From: Gammaproteobacteria bacterium 53_120_T64
Lineage (GTDB): Bacteria > Pseudomonadota > Gammaproteobacteria > Pseudomonadales > Porticoccaceae
DNA: 64,000 nucleotides
Direction of reading: 5' to 3'
NCBI GenBank assembly: GCA_002162815.1
Contig: MAAT01000067.1
Coordinates: forward strand, 24,547-88,546
Shown: positions 34,529 to 45,701 of the stretch, in pieces
Position numbering within the stretch: position 1 is the first letter of the stretch
Layout of the letters: every line of letters starts with the position of its first letter
Translations under genes and position numbers: made by a program
Notes under the pieces: generated by a model
Told to the model about the DNA's origin: nothing
The model's input: the letters and a program-made list of their open reading frames with translations, nothing else
The model's database searches: none

Positions 34529-36022
34529 ATGAAAAATGAAATACTTCTAGTCGCTGAAGCGGTATCCAATGAAAAGGGCGTGTCGCAAGAAGTTATCTTC
34601 GAAGCGATGGAAGAAGCCCTCGCGATGGCAACAAAAAAGCGTTACGACGAGGAGTCTCACGTTCGAGTGGTTATCGATCGAGAAACTGGCGATTACGAGA
34701 CCTATCGCTGGTGGGGCGTGGTCGATGACGATACTTTGGCCGAGCTCGGAACCCAGTTCACTCTGGAAGAGGCCCACGAACAAGACACAAGTCTTGTGGC
34801 CGGCGACACCTTTGAAGAGCAGGTCGAAAATGTAAAGTTTGGTCGTATCGCGGCTCAGGCTGCAAAGCAAGTCATCGTGCAAAAAGTGCGCGATGCCGAA
34901 CGCGAGCTTGTCGCGGCGCGCTATGAGGGCCGGATAGGTGAGCTGGTTAGCGGCACCGTAAAGAAAGTCACTCGAGAACACATTATTGTCGATTTGGGCA
35001 GCAATGCCGAGGCACTGTTGTCGCGCGAGGAATTAGTTGGGCGCGAAGTTTTTCGCATCAACGATCGGGTTCGCGCTATCTTGTTTGCGATCCGTTCCGA
35101 GGGCCGCGGCCCCCAGTTGTTACTCAGCCGCTCCTGTACTGAAATGTTGGTCAAGCTCTTTCAAATAGAAGTGCCTGAAATCTCCGAACAGGTCATCGAG
35201 ATTCGCGCGGCGTCCCGCGACACGAATGGTGCGCGGGCAAAAATTGCCGTGAAGACCAACGATGGTCGTATGGATCCCATTGGTGCCTGTGTTGGTATGC
35301 GCGGTGCGCGCGTGCAGGCCGTTTCGAATGAGCTCGGCGGTGAACGAGTCGATATCGTACTTTGGGATGACAATCCCGCCCAGCTGGTTATTAACGCCAT
35401 GGCACCGGCTGAAGTCGAGTCCATCATCGTCTATGAAGAAACCAATACCATGGACGTTGCGGTCGCTAATGAAAACCTCGCCCAGGCCATTGGTCGCGGT
35501 GGACAGAATGTGCGCCTTGCCTCCGAGCTGACGGGTTGGGACATCAATGTCATGACCACAGAAGAAATTCAAGCTAAGCAGAACGACGAGGCTGGTAATT
35601 TCATCGAAAACTTTATGGCGAAGCTTGATGTCGAGGAAGATGTCGCCGCGATTCTAGTGGAAGAGGGCTTCACCTCTGTTGAAGAGGTCGCCTATGTGCC
35701 GCTCGAGGAATTGCTGGCAATCGATGGTTTTGATGAAGAAATTGCCGAAGAGTTACGCGCTCGCGCCAAAGACGCACTGTTGACGAGCGCGCTAGTGCAT
35801 GAAGAAGAGTTGGCTACAGCCGCGCCGGCAGAAGACTTGCTGACGATGGACGGCATGGATCAAACCCTAGCCTGCACTTTGGCAACAAATGGCATTATTA
35901 CCATGGAAGATTTAGCCGAGCAGGCTGTTGATGAGTTACTTGACTTGGGCGTTGACGCCGAGCGAGCCGGCGAATTGATTATGACAGCCCGCGCGCCGTG
36001 GTTTGAGGAAGATGCAGGTTGA
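34529..36022 (+). CDS. nusA: Transcription termination/antitermination factor NusA
   Basis: 497 residues. It binds RNA polymerase and nascent RNA. The N-terminal polymerase-binding domain starts MKNEILLVAEAVSNEKG; an S1 domain (about 135-200), two KH domains (GACVGMRGARVQAV and AIGRGGQNVRLA) and two C-terminal acidic repeats follow, as in gammaproteobacteria. ATG 34529 follows GGAGAGG; the frame extends to a TTG six bases before. The next gene, infB, starts 45 bases after the stop. Confidence 0.97.
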   Translation: MKNEILLVAEAVSNEKGVSQEVIFEAMEEALAMATKKRYDEESHVRVVIDRETGDYETYRWWGVVDDDTLAELGTQFTLEEAHEQDTSLVAGDTFEEQVENVKFGRIAAQAAKQVIVQKVRDAERELVAARYEGRIGELVSGTVKKVTREHIIVDLGSNAEALLSREELVGREVFRINDRVRAILFAIRSEGRGPQLLLSRSCTEMLVKLFQIEVPEISEQVIEIRAASRDTNGARAKIAVKTNDGRMDPIGACVGMRGARVQAVSNELGGERVDIVLWDDNPAQLVINAMAPAEVESIIVYEETNTMDVAVANENLAQAIGRGGQNVRLASELTGWDINVMTTEEIQAKQNDEAGNFIENFMAKLDVEEDVAAILVEEGFTSVEEVAYVPLEELLAIDGFDEEIAEELRARAKDALLTSALVHEEELATAAPAEDLLTMDGMDQTLACTLATNGIITMEDLAEQAVDELLDLGVDAERAGELIMTARAPWFEEDAG

Positions 36023-36067
36023 TTTAACAACTTGCAACGGGTCAAGACAAAATACTGAGGAAGAGCA

Positions 36068-38893
36068 ATGGCTGAAGTTACTGTAAGTGAACTCGCCGGT
36101 GTAGTAGGTGCGACAGTTGAACGCCTGTTGACACAGATGAAGGAAGCGGGCCTACCGCAAACGTCGGCTGATGCTGCGGTTTCGGACGAAGAAAAGCAGA
36201 CCCTGTTGGTGTATTTGAAAGGCCTGCACGGTGATAAGGGCAATGCACCGAAGAAAATCACCCTGCGCAGAAAAAGCATTGGCACCTTAAAAGCCAGTGC
36301 CGGGCGCAAATCCGTTAATGTAGAAGTGCGCAAAAAACGCACCTACATTAAGAAGGAAACTGAAGAAGTATTGCCTGAGGCTGAAGTTGAGCCGGTTGTT
36401 GGCGCAGAGCTTGAGTCAGAAGTACTTGAAGCTCCGGTTCCCGAGGTTGTTGCAGAAGAAGTTGCTGCTGAAGTGGCCGCGCCCGAAGCCGAACCTGAAC
36501 TTGAAGTAGAGCCTGAACCTGAAGTACTTGTTGATGAGCCCGAGGCAACAGTCGAGCCAGAAGCGACGCTTGAGTCGAGCACACCTACAGAGCCCGAAGT
36601 GTCAGTCGAGCCCGAAGCTGCGGCAGAACCGGAAGTGATCGCCGAGCCTGAAGTAACCGCTGAGGTTGTCTCTAAGCCTAAACCTGCAAAACCGACTAAA
36701 GCCCCGCATGTGCGATCTCGTCTAGTCGATGATGTTGAAGCGCAGCGCATTGCCTCTATTTTGGCGCGCAAAGAGCGCGAAAAAATTGCCAAGCAAGAAC
36801 TTGAGCAGCGCAAGCTTGATCGAGCCCAGGAAGAAGAAGCTGCTAAGGCGCGCCGTGAAGCAGAGCGCGTGGAAAAAGCCAAGCCGGCTGATGCCGCAAA
36901 ACCCGAAAGTCCCTTGGCTCGATTGGGTCGGGTACGTGAAAAACCAGCTGCCGAAGAGGAACAGAAAACACGCCGTAAAAAGACGCTGAAGAGTTCACGC
37001 AAGCAGCGTCCCGAAGACCTGATTAAAGAAGCTAGCCTTGATCGTGCAGAAAGCCGCAAGAAGGGCCCTCTGCGCTCGGGTGGGCCAGTTGTTAAAGTTA
37101 AAAATGTCCATGTTTTCCAGAAGCCTACCGACAAGGTTGTCCATGAAGTAGAGATTGGTGAAACGATCATTGTCTCCGAACTGGCCTCGAAAATGGCGCT
37201 CAAGGCCAATGTCGTCATCAAGGCATTGATGAAGATGGGCACTATGGCGACCATCAATGACAGTATCGACCACGACACGGCCAGTCTGATTGCTGAAGAA
37301 CTCGGACACACCCCTGTCGTCATGTCTGATGGCGTTGAGGACGAATTGCGCGAGATGATGCAAGCCGTCGAGGCATCTGATGCTGAAGCTCGAGCACCGG
37401 TAGTGACCGTAATGGGTCACGTCGATCATGGTAAAACCTCACTGCTTGACTATATTCGTGAGTCTCGGGTTGCCTCTGGCGAAGCCGGCGGCATTACCCA
37501 GCACATCGGTGCCTACCACGTTAATACGCCTCACGGTATGGTGACCTTTCTCGATACACCGGGACACGCTGCGTTCACTGCGATGCGCGCCCGCGGTGCA
37601 AAATCGACCGATGTAGTGATTTTGATCGTTGCTGCGGACGACGGTGTTATGCCGCAAACCGAAGAGGCGATACTGCACGCGAAAGCGGCAGGTGTGCCGA
37701 TCATCGTGGCGATTAACAAGATTGATAAGGACGGCGCCGACCCCGAGCGCGTTACTAGCGAGCTGGCGGCTAAAGATGTGATTCCTGAAGAATGGGGTGG
37801 TGATACGCAGTTTGTTAAGGTATCCGCTCATACCGGTGAAGGTATCGAAACGTTGCTGGAAGCTATTTTATTACAGGCAGAGTTACTCGAGTTGAGTGCG
37901 CCGAGCGACGGTGTTGCACGCGGTGTGATTGTTGAATCGCGCATTGCCAAAGGACGTGGTGTTGTCGCGACCGCCTTGGTGCAGGCTGGTACCCTACGCA
38001 AGGGCGACTATCTGTTAGCCGGTGGTAGCATCGGAAAAATTCGCGCGATGAGCGACGAAGCCGGCAAGCCTATTCTTACGGCGGGCCCCTCGATTCCGGT
38101 CGAAATTCTCGGCCTTGATACGCCACCGGATGCCGGTGATGACTTTACCGTGGTCAGCGATGAGCGCAAGGCCAAAGAAGTCGCCCAGGCACGTCAGCAA
38201 AAAGTGCGCGATGATCGTGTCGCTCGCCAAAAAGCCAACAAACTCGAAAATATGTTTGCCAGCTTCGATGGCGTTGAAAAGAAAATCCTGCCCGTACTGG
38301 TCAAGACCGACGTACGTGGCTCCCTTGAAGCCATTCTCGCCTCGCTAGCCGATATCGGTAATGATGAAGTTGCCGTGAATGTGATTAGCTCCGGTATCGG
38401 TGGCTTGACCGAGTCGGATATTAATCTGGCCGCCACTTCGGGTGCTGTGGTTCTTGGCTTTAACGTTCGTGCCGAGGTGTCTGGGCGTCGTCTCGCCGAG
38501 GTGGAAGGCATCGATATTCGCTACTATAGCGTTATCTATAACTTACTCGACGATATTAAAGACGCTCTGTCGGGCATGCTCGACCCTGAAATTCGTGAAG
38601 AAATTGTCGGTATTGCCGAGGTCAAGGAGGTCTTTAGTTCTCCGAAGTTTGGCCAAATTGCCGGCTCGATCGTCACGGAAGGCACGGTTTATCGCAATAA
38701 ACCGATTCGTGTACTGCGTGAGAATGTCGTTATCTACGAAGGTGAGTTGGAATCCTTGCGTCGCTTTAAAGACGATGTCAATGAAGTGCGCAGTGGTACC
38801 GAGTGTGGTATTGGCGTCAAAGACTACACCGATGTTAAGGCCGGCGATCAGATCGAAGTTTTCGATGTCAAGGAAATTGAGCGCAGTCTTTAA
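36068..38893 (+). CDS. infB: Translation initiation factor IF-2
   Basis: 941 residues. The GTPase delivers fMet-tRNA to the 30S subunit. It has the IF2 N-terminal domain (residues 1-50), a second small N-domain, a Pro/Glu/Val-rich low-complexity linker (about 95-205), a basic region, and the G-domain with GHVDHGKTS (450-458), DTPGHAAF and NKIDK, then domains II-IV. The linker is unusually rich in PEVE and AEPE repeats; the codon repetition creates a long antisense frame. The start is ATG 36068 and AGGAAGAG lies just ahead. It is followed by rbfA after 36 bases. Confidence 0.97.
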   Translation: MAEVTVSELAGVVGATVERLLTQMKEAGLPQTSADAAVSDEEKQTLLVYLKGLHGDKGNAPKKITLRRKSIGTLKASAGRKSVNVEVRKKRTYIKKETEEVLPEAEVEPVVGAELESEVLEAPVPEVVAEEVAAEVAAPEAEPELEVEPEPEVLVDEPEATVEPEATLESSTPTEPEVSVEPEAAAEPEVIAEPEVTAEVVSKPKPAKPTKAPHVRSRLVDDVEAQRIASILARKEREKIAKQELEQRKLDRAQEEEAAKARREAERVEKAKPADAAKPESPLARLGRVREKPAAEEEQKTRRKKTLKSSRKQRPEDLIKEASLDRAESRKKGPLRSGGPVVKVKNVHVFQKPTDKVVHEVEIGETIIVSELASKMALKANVVIKALMKMGTMATINDSIDHDTASLIAEELGHTPVVMSDGVEDELREMMQAVEASDAEARAPVVTVMGHVDHGKTSLLDYIRESRVASGEAGGITQHIGAYHVNTPHGMVTFLDTPGHAAFTAMRARGAKSTDVVILIVAADDGVMPQTEEAILHAKAAGVPIIVAINKIDKDGADPERVTSELAAKDVIPEEWGGDTQFVKVSAHTGEGIETLLEAILLQAELLELSAPSDGVARGVIVESRIAKGRGVVATALVQAGTLRKGDYLLAGGSIGKIRAMSDEAGKPILTAGPSIPVEILGLDTPPDAGDDFTVVSDERKAKEVAQARQQKVRDDRVARQKANKLENMFASFDGVEKKILPVLVKTDVRGSLEAILASLADIGNDEVAVNVISSGIGGLTESDINLAATSGAVVLGFNVRAEVSGRRLAEVEGIDIRYYSVIYNLLDDIKDALSGMLDPEIREEIVGIAEVKEVFSSPKFGQIAGSIVTEGTVYRNKPIRVLRENVVIYEGELESLRRFKDDVNEVRSGTECGIGVKDYTDVKAGDQIEVFDVKEIERSL

Positions 38894-38929
38894 TTTGATA
38901 GTTACTAGAACAGAAGAGGCCGCTGAGTA

Positions 38930-39319
38930 GTGCCAAGAGAATTTACCCGTGCCGAGCGCGTTGCCGATGCCCTACAGCGCGAGCTGGCGGTCTTGATTCG
39001 CGAAGAGATGGGCGACCCCCGTGTCAACTTCGTCAATATTACCGGTGTCGATGTCAGTCGTGATTTGGCTGCCGCCAAAGTTCATATCAATTATGTCGCA
39101 GAGCGCGAAGAGTCTGAGCGCAGTGCGGGCGTGAAGGTGTTGAACAAAGCCTCCGGTTTTTTGCGTACGAAGCTGGCCAAGCGCATGCAGTTGCGGATCG
39201 TGCCCAGTTTGAAATTTATCTATGACGACACCGGTCGTCGTGGCCAGGAATTGTCGGCCTTGATTGACTCTGCGTTGGCTGCCGACCGGCACCACGAAAA
39301 TCAGCCGGGTGACGAATAG
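38930..39319 (+). CDS. rbfA: 30S ribosome-binding factor RbfA
   Basis: 129 residues. It helps mature the 5' end of 16S rRNA. The family opening is MPREFTRAERVADALQRELAVLI and the KH-like core ends at PSLKFIYDDTGRRGQEL. The start codon is GTG at 38930. It overlaps the truB start by one base (TAG/GTG), so the two are coupled. Confidence 0.95.
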   Translation: MPREFTRAERVADALQRELAVLIREEMGDPRVNFVNITGVDVSRDLAAAKVHINYVAEREESERSAGVKVLNKASGFLRTKLAKRMQLRIVPSLKFIYDDTGRRGQELSALIDSALAADRHHENQPGDE

Positions 39320-40269
39320 TGGCCCGGCGTCGTCAGCGCCCTCGCGGCAGACCCATCGATGGCATTTTGATACTCAACAAGCCCCAGGGCATCACCTCTA
39401 ACGATGCCTTACAGCAGGTTAAGTACCTGTTTTATGCCGCTAAAGCTGGGCATACCGGTAGTCTGGATCCATTGGCAACGGGTGTTTTGCCCATTTGCCT
39501 GGGTGAAGCGACCAAGTTTACTCAGTTCCTGCTGGAGGCTGACAAAACCTACCAAAGTACCTTTTGCCTCGGTGTCGCGACAGAAACCGGTGATTCCGAT
39601 GGCGACACGGTGAGTACTGTAGACGCCTCTGCTTTAACACAGGGGCAACTTGAGCAAGCGGTCAAAGCCTTCCGTGGTGAAATTAAGCAGATTCCCTCCA
39701 TGTATTCCGCGCTGAAACACAATGGCCAGCCACTGTATAAACTGGCGCGCCAGGGTATTACTGTTGAGCGTGAACCGCGTGATGCCACCATTTACAGTTA
39801 TCAAATTTTGGCTTTTCGCCCCGGCGAAAAAGCCGAACTCGATGTTGAAATCAGCTGCAGCAAGGGCACTTATATTCGCACCCTGGCTGAGGATCTCGGC
39901 AAGGCTGTGGGTTGCGGTGCACACGTTACCCGGCTGCACCGCACCGTAGCAGGGCCCTTCCGTGAGGAAGAGTCGATTACCCTGCCACAACTCGAAACCT
40001 TACGTGAGGGTAAACGCGGTGAAGACCTCGATTTCCTTCTCAAGCCCCTCGATGCGGCGGTCAGCGACGCCATCGCTGTAGAGCTGACAGAAAGCATGGC
40101 GTGGTATTTCCGCCAGGGCCAAGCAGTGATGAGTCCCGAGGTCTATCGCCAGTCAGAAGAAGGCGATATAGTGCGCATCTTTCATGTCGATGGCGGTTTT
40201 ATCGGCGTCGGTGAAGTATTGGATGACGGGCGAGTCAAGCCGCGTCGTTTGGTGGCAAGCGCTTCTTAG
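39319..40269 (+). CDS. truB: tRNA pseudouridine(55) synthase TruB
   Basis: 316 residues. It makes pseudouridine 55 in the T-loop of tRNAs. The catalytic aspartate is D50 in GHTGSLDPLATG; KPQGITSND precedes it, and the RNA-binding PUA-like domain is at the C-terminus. The start is GTG 39319, which shares a base with the rbfA stop. It is in the standard order before rpsO. Confidence 0.96.
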   Translation: MARRRQRPRGRPIDGILILNKPQGITSNDALQQVKYLFYAAKAGHTGSLDPLATGVLPICLGEATKFTQFLLEADKTYQSTFCLGVATETGDSDGDTVSTVDASALTQGQLEQAVKAFRGEIKQIPSMYSALKHNGQPLYKLARQGITVEREPRDATIYSYQILAFRPGEKAELDVEISCSKGTYIRTLAEDLGKAVGCGAHVTRLHRTVAGPFREEESITLPQLETLREGKRGEDLDFLLKPLDAAVSDAIAVELTESMAWYFRQGQAVMSPEVYRQSEEGDIVRIFHVDGGFIGVGEVLDDGRVKPRRLVASAS

Positions 40270-40365
40270 CGTTTGTCTTTGTTTGCTGGAATGGTCCAGC
40301 ATAGCTAGGCTATCTATAAATATGCGTGGGTAGACCTGAATAATGTGCATATTGGAGAACGTAAA

Positions 40366-40635
40366 ATGGCATTAAGTGCAGAAGAGAAAGCAGTAATCGT
40401 TACCGATAACGCCCAGGCAGATGGAGACACTGGTTCTCCCGAAGTGCAGGTGGCGTTGTTGACCGCGAATATCAATAAATTACAAAGCCACTTTACTGGC
40501 AACAAAAAGGACCACCACTCACGTCGTGGTTTGATCCGCATGGTTAACCAGCGTCGAAAGTTACTGGACTACCTGAAGAGTAAAAATGTCGAACGCTACA
40601 CGAAGCTGATTGCGAAGCTCGGATTACGTCGATAA
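40366..40635 (+). CDS. rpsO: 30S ribosomal protein S15
   Basis: 89 residues, the normal length. It shows the family start MALSAEEKA and the rRNA-binding [10 protein letters not shown] block. GGAG sits upstream of ATG 40366. The frame extends 21 bases further 5', which I discard because of the family start. It has its own terminator and precedes pnp, as in E. coli, where S15 and PNPase are jointly processed. Confidence 0.97.
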   Translation: MALSAEEKAVIVTDNAQADGDTGSPEVQVALLTANINKLQSHFTGNKKDHHSRRGLIRMVNQRRKLLDYLKSKNVERYTKLIAKLGLRR

Positions 40636-40643
40636 TTCATTCC

Positions 40644-40677
40644 ACTAACGGCCCCGATGGGGCCGTTAGTATTTTTA
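40644..40677 (+). terminator. Terminator/processing hairpin between rpsO and pnp
   Basis: A perfect 12-bp stem ACTAACGGCCCC (40644-40655) with GGGGCCGTTAGT (40659-40670), 3-base loop, followed by ATTTTTAT. In E. coli the rpsO-pnp gap carries a partial terminator and RNase III site; the same role is likely here. Confidence 0.9.
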
Positions 40678-40691
40678 TATAGGTGATAATA

Positions 40692-42833
40692 GTGAATCCC
40701 GTAAGTAAATCATTTCAGTACGGCAAGCACACAATAACGCTGGAAACCGGCCGTATCGCCCGCCAGGCCACCGGTGCGGTGATGTGCAGCATGGACGACA
40801 CGATGGTCTTGTGTACCGTTGTCGCCCGAAAAGAAGCCAAGCCCGGTCAGGACTTTTTTCCGCTGACCGTTAACTATCAAGAAAAAGCCTATGCGGCGGG
40901 TAAAATCCCCGGTGGATTTTTCAAGCGTGAAGGTCGTCCCAATGAGAAAGAGACGCTGACTTGTCGTTTAATCGACAGGCCCATTCGTCCTTTATTCCCC
41001 GACGGTTTTAAAAACGAAGTACAGGTTGTACTGACCGTGATGTCGGCCAACAAAGACGTTGACCCCGATATTGCCTCTTTGATTGGTGCCTCTGCGGCAC
41101 TGGCCATTTCCGGTGTGCCTTTCAACGGCCCAATCGGTGCTGCTCGAGTTGGTTACAGTGACGACGAGGGTTACATTCTTAACCCCAATTATTCAGAGCT
41201 GGCTAACTCCGATCTCGACATGGTCGTTGCGGGTACCAAAGACGCCGTGCTGATGGTTGAATCTGAAGCTAAAGAACTGTCGGAAGATTTGATGCTGGGC
41301 GGCGTACTGTACGCTCACCAGGAAATGCAGGCGGTTATCCAGGCCATCGAAGAACTGGTTAGCGAAGCTGGCAAGCCCAAATGGGATTGGCAGGCAGCGC
41401 CTGAGAATATTGAATTAACCACTGCACTTAATACTGTAGTTGGTGCTGATGTTGAAGCGGCTTATCAACTTACGGACAAGCAAGAGCGTACAGCGCGTCT
41501 CGCCGAAGTTCGCGACAGTGCGATCGCTTCGCTGGTAAACGACGAGGGTGATGTTAGCGCTGAAGACGTTCGTGAAACCTTCAAGAAGTGCGAAAAGAAA
41601 ATCGTCCGCGGTCGAATCATTCGTGGCGAAGCCCGTATCGATGGTCGCAACAGTACTACTGTTCGCCCGATCGCTGTCGATGTTGGCATTTTGCCGAAAG
41701 TACACGGTTCTTCACTGTTCACTCGTGGTGAAACTCAGGCCATCGTTGCGGCGACTCTGGGCTCACTGCGCGATGCACAGAATATTGATGCCCTCGAAGG
41801 CATGAGACGTGACCCTTTCATGTTGCACTACAACTTCCCTCCCTATTCCGTGGGTGAAGCCGGCCGTATGGGTGGTACTAGCCGTCGTGAGACAGGCCAT
41901 GGCCGTCTTGCGCGTCGTGGTATTGCGGCAGTCCTACCTAACGGTGATGACTTCCCCTACACCATTCGCGTGGTTTCAGAGATCACTGAATCTAACGGTT
42001 CAAGCTCTATGGCTTCAGTCTGCGGTGCCAGCCTCGCGCTGATGGATGCCGGTGTACCCATCAAAGCGCCCGTTGCGGGTATCGCCATGGGTCTGGTGAA
42101 AGAAGAAGCCGGCTTTGCCGTACTGACCGATATCCTCGGCGATGAAGATCATCTCGGCGATATGGACTTTAAAGTGGCCGGTAGCGCCGCTGGTATTACC
42201 GCTCTGCAAATGGATATCAAGATCGAAGGTATCACCGAAGAAATTATGCAGGAAGCGCTGACTCAAGCGTTAGCTGCTCGTTTGCACATTCTCGGTGAAA
42301 TGAACAAGACCCTGGAAGTGAGTCGTGACGATGTCGCTGAATCAGCGCCGCGTTACCACACTCTTAAAATTGATCCGGATAAGATTCGTGACGTTATCGG
42401 TAAGGGTGGTGCAACCATTCGCATGCTCACCGAAGAAACTGGCGCCACCATCGACATTGAAGATGATGGTAGCATTCGCATCTACAGTGATGACCGTGAC
42501 GGCTTGAAGGACGCGATCTTCCGCATTGAAGAGATTACTGCGGAAGCCGAAGTTGGCCGTATTTACGACGGTTTAGTTGCTCGTGTTGTCGATTTTGGTG
42601 CTTTTGTTACGATCATGCCCGGTACCGATGGTCTGGTGCATATCTCGCAAATTGCCCAGGAGCGTGTCGAGAAGGTCACTGATTACTTATCAGAAGGCCA
42701 GAACATCAAGGTTAAGGTGCTTGATGTTGATGCCCGTGGTCGCATTAAACTGTCGATGAAAGAAGTGTCGGAAGCGGAAGGTGGTTTAGCACCTAAAGCC
42801 CCCGCAAAGGATACTGAGCCAGCGGCTGAGTAA
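40692..42833 (+). CDS. pnp: Polyribonucleotide nucleotidyltransferase (PNPase)
   Basis: 713 residues. It degrades RNA 3' to 5' with phosphate as part of the degradosome. Two RNase PH domains, then a KH domain ([17 protein letters not shown]) and an S1 domain ([13 protein letters not shown]). Start is GTG 40692, preceded by AGGTG; the longest frame begins nine bases earlier at GTG. The C-terminus lacks long extensions. The leader may be autoregulated through the preceding hairpin. Confidence 0.96.
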   Translation: MNPVSKSFQYGKHTITLETGRIARQATGAVMCSMDDTMVLCTVVARKEAKPGQDFFPLTVNYQEKAYAAGKIPGGFFKREGRPNEKETLTCRLIDRPIRPLFPDGFKNEVQVVLTVMSANKDVDPDIASLIGASAALAISGVPFNGPIGAARVGYSDDEGYILNPNYSELANSDLDMVVAGTKDAVLMVESEAKELSEDLMLGGVLYAHQEMQAVIQAIEELVSEAGKPKWDWQAAPENIELTTALNTVVGADVEAAYQLTDKQERTARLAEVRDSAIASLVNDEGDVSAEDVRETFKKCEKKIVRGRIIRGEARIDGRNSTTVRPIAVDVGILPKVHGSSLFTRGETQAIVAATLGSLRDAQNIDALEGMRRDPFMLHYNFPPYSVGEAGRMGGTSRRETGHGRLARRGIAAVLPNGDDFPYTIRVVSEITESNGSSSMASVCGASLALMDAGVPIKAPVAGIAMGLVKEEAGFAVLTDILGDEDHLGDMDFKVAGSAAGITALQMDIKIEGITEEIMQEALTQALAARLHILGEMNKTLEVSRDDVAESAPRYHTLKIDPDKIRDVIGKGGATIRMLTEETGATIDIEDDGSIRIYSDDRDGLKDAIFRIEEITAEAEVGRIYDGLVARVVDFGAFVTIMPGTDGLVHISQIAQERVEKVTDYLSEGQNIKVKVLDVDARGRIKLSMKEVSEAEGGLAPKAPAKDTEPAAE

Positions 42834-42856
42834 TTCCTTGCTCTTGTTTAGCGATT

Positions 42857-42888
42857 AAAAAACGGGGCTTAGTTGCCCCGTTTTTTTT
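42857..42888 (+). terminator. Intrinsic terminator of pnp
   Basis: AACGGGGC (42861-42868) and GCCCCGTT (42875-42882) with a six-base loop, followed by eight T. A5 on the other side gives symmetry. Confidence 0.93.
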
Positions 42889-42950
42889 GTCTGGGTTTTT
42901 GTTACTGTGCTTTCTTTGTGTAAATAGTGACGCTAAAGCTGGAGGTGTGC

Positions 42951-43583
42951 ATGGACATTCAGGGTTTATATCGTGGTAAATCGCAAATCCTTAAACCTTC
43001 CAGCGAATACACGGGTATTTATAAACAGCCCGTTAGCTGTGTCGACGTGGACAAACTGGGTATTCAAGGCGATGTACAGGTTGACAAGCGCTATCACGGC
43101 GGCCTCGATAAAGCCCTGCATCAATACTCTCTGCCCAGCTACCAGCGAATTATCGAAGCTTATGCTGAACTTGATGGCGTGGCAGTGCCAGGTTCCATTG
43201 GTGAGAATATCACCATTGCCGAAATGTCCGAGGCGACGGTGTGTATCGGTGACACATACCGCTTTGGCTCCGTATTGGTACAGGTGTCGGAACCTCGGCG
43301 GCCCTGCTGGAAAATCAACGCCGTTTTTAAGCAAGGTGATTTAACGGAATTTATAGCGCGTGAGCGTATCACCGGTTGGTATTATCGAGTACTTGAGAGC
43401 GGCGAGATGAGTTTGGGCAGCGCTGCTGAATTAGTTGAGCGTCCGAACCCTAATGTCACCATCGATTATTTCAATGCCGTACTAAATTGTGCTCAGTCGA
43501 GTCGCGCTGAATTGGCTACGCTGATTGAGTGTACGGGGCTGGCCGCTTATTTACGCGAGCGCTTGCAAACGCGTAGTCAATAA
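42951..43583 (+). CDS. MOSC-domain protein (YiiM-like)
   Basis: 210 residues. MOSC proteins carry molybdenum-cofactor-linked activities such as N-hydroxylated base reduction in YiiM. The family cysteine is C119 in EPRRPCWK, and RYHGGLDKALHQY (residues 47-59) and GENITI are also diagnostic. I start at ATG 42951 after GGAGG; the longest frame begins 24 bases upstream at a GTG. The closing region is a short helical C-terminus. It is a monocistronic gene downstream of the pnp terminator. Confidence 0.9.
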   Translation: MDIQGLYRGKSQILKPSSEYTGIYKQPVSCVDVDKLGIQGDVQVDKRYHGGLDKALHQYSLPSYQRIIEAYAELDGVAVPGSIGENITIAEMSEATVCIGDTYRFGSVLVQVSEPRRPCWKINAVFKQGDLTEFIARERITGWYYRVLESGEMSLGSAAELVERPNPNVTIDYFNAVLNCAQSSRAELATLIECTGLAAYLRERLQTRSQ

Positions 43584-43630
43584 TTACAGGCTTAAGCTAT
43601 AGAGCTTACTTCCTATTACCGAGAAAAATA

Positions 43631-44347
43631 ATGACAATAGATCAAGACCTATCGATTGGTGAAAGCGGAGTCCCCGCCCTCGCTAACAATGACTACCTTA
43701 AGCCCGGTGTCTTTATCGACTCCGATCACTCCGCTGTTCACTCATTTACGGAAGAGGCACTGGAAGGCGCTGGTCCAACGGCTATAGAACGTGCAGTGGC
43801 CCTGTATTACGCGGTGCGCGACGGACTGCGCTATGACCCTTACTCCATGAATATGGACGGGGTTAACTTCACTGCAAGCCATATCGCCACGCAAAAATCC
43901 GCCTTTTGCATTCCCAAGGCCATTTTACTGACAGCCTGTGCCCGATCGGCAGGTATTTCCGCGCGTATTGGTTATGCCGATGTGAGGAACCATCTCTGCT
44001 CACCAAAACTAAAAGCGGCGATGGCGGGCAATGACCTATTTATGTACCACGGCTATGTTGAAATGTATTTAGAGGGCCGGTGGGTCAAATCAACCCCAGC
44101 CTTTAATCTCGAGTTGTGTGAGAAGGTGGGTATTGAGGCCCTAGGCTTTAATGGTCGCGATGATTCGATGATGCACCCCTTCGACAAGGCGGGTCGTCAG
44201 CATATGGAATATGTGCAGGATCACGGCCACTTTTTTGATCATCCCCATGCGCGTATTAAAACTACTTTCATGGAGACATACGGAGACCTTGAGCTCGTGC
44301 TCGGTAGCCTTAATGGTGATTTTTCGGCAGAGGTGGAGGCGAGCTAG
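43631..44347 (+). CDS. Transglutaminase-like cysteine hydrolase
   Basis: 238 residues with a transglutaminase-like core: C93 in AFCIPKAILL, H140 in MYHGYVEMYL, and N159 in TPAFN, where most members have Asp. This family includes peptidases and amidases of unknown substrate. There is no signal peptide. A ribosome-binding GAG lies before ATG 43631. It follows the MOSC gene by 47 bases on the same strand, so they may be one unit. The Asn for Asp change leaves some doubt on activity. Confidence 0.82.
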   Translation: MTIDQDLSIGESGVPALANNDYLKPGVFIDSDHSAVHSFTEEALEGAGPTAIERAVALYYAVRDGLRYDPYSMNMDGVNFTASHIATQKSAFCIPKAILLTACARSAGISARIGYADVRNHLCSPKLKAAMAGNDLFMYHGYVEMYLEGRWVKSTPAFNLELCEKVGIEALGFNGRDDSMMHPFDKAGRQHMEYVQDHGHFFDHPHARIKTTFMETYGDLELVLGSLNGDFSAEVEAS

Positions 44348-44614
44348 TTTTTTTCGCTGCAGTACTGCAGCGCCAGCTCCTTGCCTGCACAGACCTGGTA
44401 GGCAAGGTTTAGTACTTCTTTCTCAACACCACCTCGGTCTGAGAGAAGTTATGGGTTTACGGGCGATTGTGGTCGTTATGGCCTAATCGAAAACGGGGGC
44501 TGCGCGTTACTCGGTGTACCCCCCAGCTTAGCCCTTCATTTTATACCGACATGGCATTTCTATCGGGCTGATATATGCTTGTATAGTAGTCTGTGGCCTA
44601 GATTGGAGGCGGTG

Positions 44615-45700
44615 ATGAGAGTTGGGGTGGTCAAAGAAACCAAAATCCGTGAACACCGGGTGTCATTAACGCCTTCGGGAACAGAGGCTTTGGTGGCACA
44701 TGGACATCAAGTGTTGATCGAGCACAATGCCGGTCTCGGCTCTGGTTTTAGTGACCAGGAGTATTGTCAGGCTGGGGGCGAAATGGTAACCAGTAGCGAG
44801 GCTTGGGCTTGCGATTTAGTGTTGAAAGTTAAGGAACCCCAGGTCGCGGAGTACCGCTATTTTAATCGCCAAATCGTGTTTGCTTACTTCCATTTAGCCG
44901 GCTCACCGGCGACCCTGACAGCTGCATTACGGGCTAAGCGTACGACAGCAATTGCCTATGAGACCGTTGAAGATGACGCGGGAAGGCTACCTCTATTAGC
45001 CCCAATGAGTGCTGTCGCGGGCAGCATGGCCGTTACCATTGGCAATTATTATCTAGCTGACTTCAATCATGGGCGCGGGGTATTACTATCTAAGCTCTTC
45101 GATCAACACTTTGGCAAGGTGGTTATCCTTGGGGATGGCGTCGTCGGCCTGCATGCTGCGCGCGCTGCTGCGGGCCTGGGTGCCGAGGTTTATGTGTGTG
45201 GCTTTGATCCCGGGCGACTTGCTGAGCTCGAGGCGTTTGTATCCAGTGAACTCAATTTTATAGTCTCTACGCCCAACAACATCGCTGCGGAACTACATGA
45301 TGCGGATCTGTTAATTGGTGCGGTGTTACAACGGGGCGCGAAGGCTCCCCATTTGGTGACTGAGGCGATGGTCAAGAAAATGCCGCCGGGCTCGGTGATC
45401 GTCGATGTCAGTATTGACCAGGGTGGTTGTATTGAGACCATGCACGCGACAACACTTGATGACCCGGTTTATGAAAAGCACGGTGTGATTCACTATGGGG
45501 TGACCAATATGCCCGGTGCTTATCCGCGTTTGTCTACGCTGGCGTTAACACGGGCGACACTGCCCTATGTGCTGGATTTGGCCGATAAGGGTCTTGCCGC
45601 CTTAGCAGGGGATCCGGGCTTTGCGCTGGGTTTGAATACCTATGACGGAGAAATCACCTGCGAGGCTGTAGCACAGGCTTTTGCCCCGGCAGGTGTATAG
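44615..45700 (+). CDS. ald: Alanine dehydrogenase
   Basis: 361 residues. It interconverts L-alanine and pyruvate with NAD and ammonia. Family blocks: MRVGVVKETKIREHRV, VLKVKEPQ (substrate lysine), FAYFHLAG (catalytic histidine), the dinucleotide fold ILGDGVVGLHAARAAAG and MPGAYPRLSTLALTRAT. Start is ATG 44615 with GGAGG upstream; the longest frame starts 36 bases earlier at a TTG. The stop is one base from the end of a convergent gene. Confidence 0.95.
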   Translation: MRVGVVKETKIREHRVSLTPSGTEALVAHGHQVLIEHNAGLGSGFSDQEYCQAGGEMVTSSEAWACDLVLKVKEPQVAEYRYFNRQIVFAYFHLAGSPATLTAALRAKRTTAIAYETVEDDAGRLPLLAPMSAVAGSMAVTIGNYYLADFNHGRGVLLSKLFDQHFGKVVILGDGVVGLHAARAAAGLGAEVYVCGFDPGRLAELEAFVSSELNFIVSTPNNIAAELHDADLLIGAVLQRGAKAPHLVTEAMVKKMPPGSVIVDVSIDQGGCIETMHATTLDDPVYEKHGVIHYGVTNMPGAYPRLSTLALTRATLPYVLDLADKGLAALAGDPGFALGLNTYDGEITCEAVAQAFAPAGV

Positions 45701-45701
45701 G

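Noticed and set aside
36343..37323. 326-residue minus-strand frame across infB
   Set aside because: It mirrors the GAA/GAG-rich PEVE linker and gives a Ser/Thr repeat protein with no family; it is a shadow of infB.
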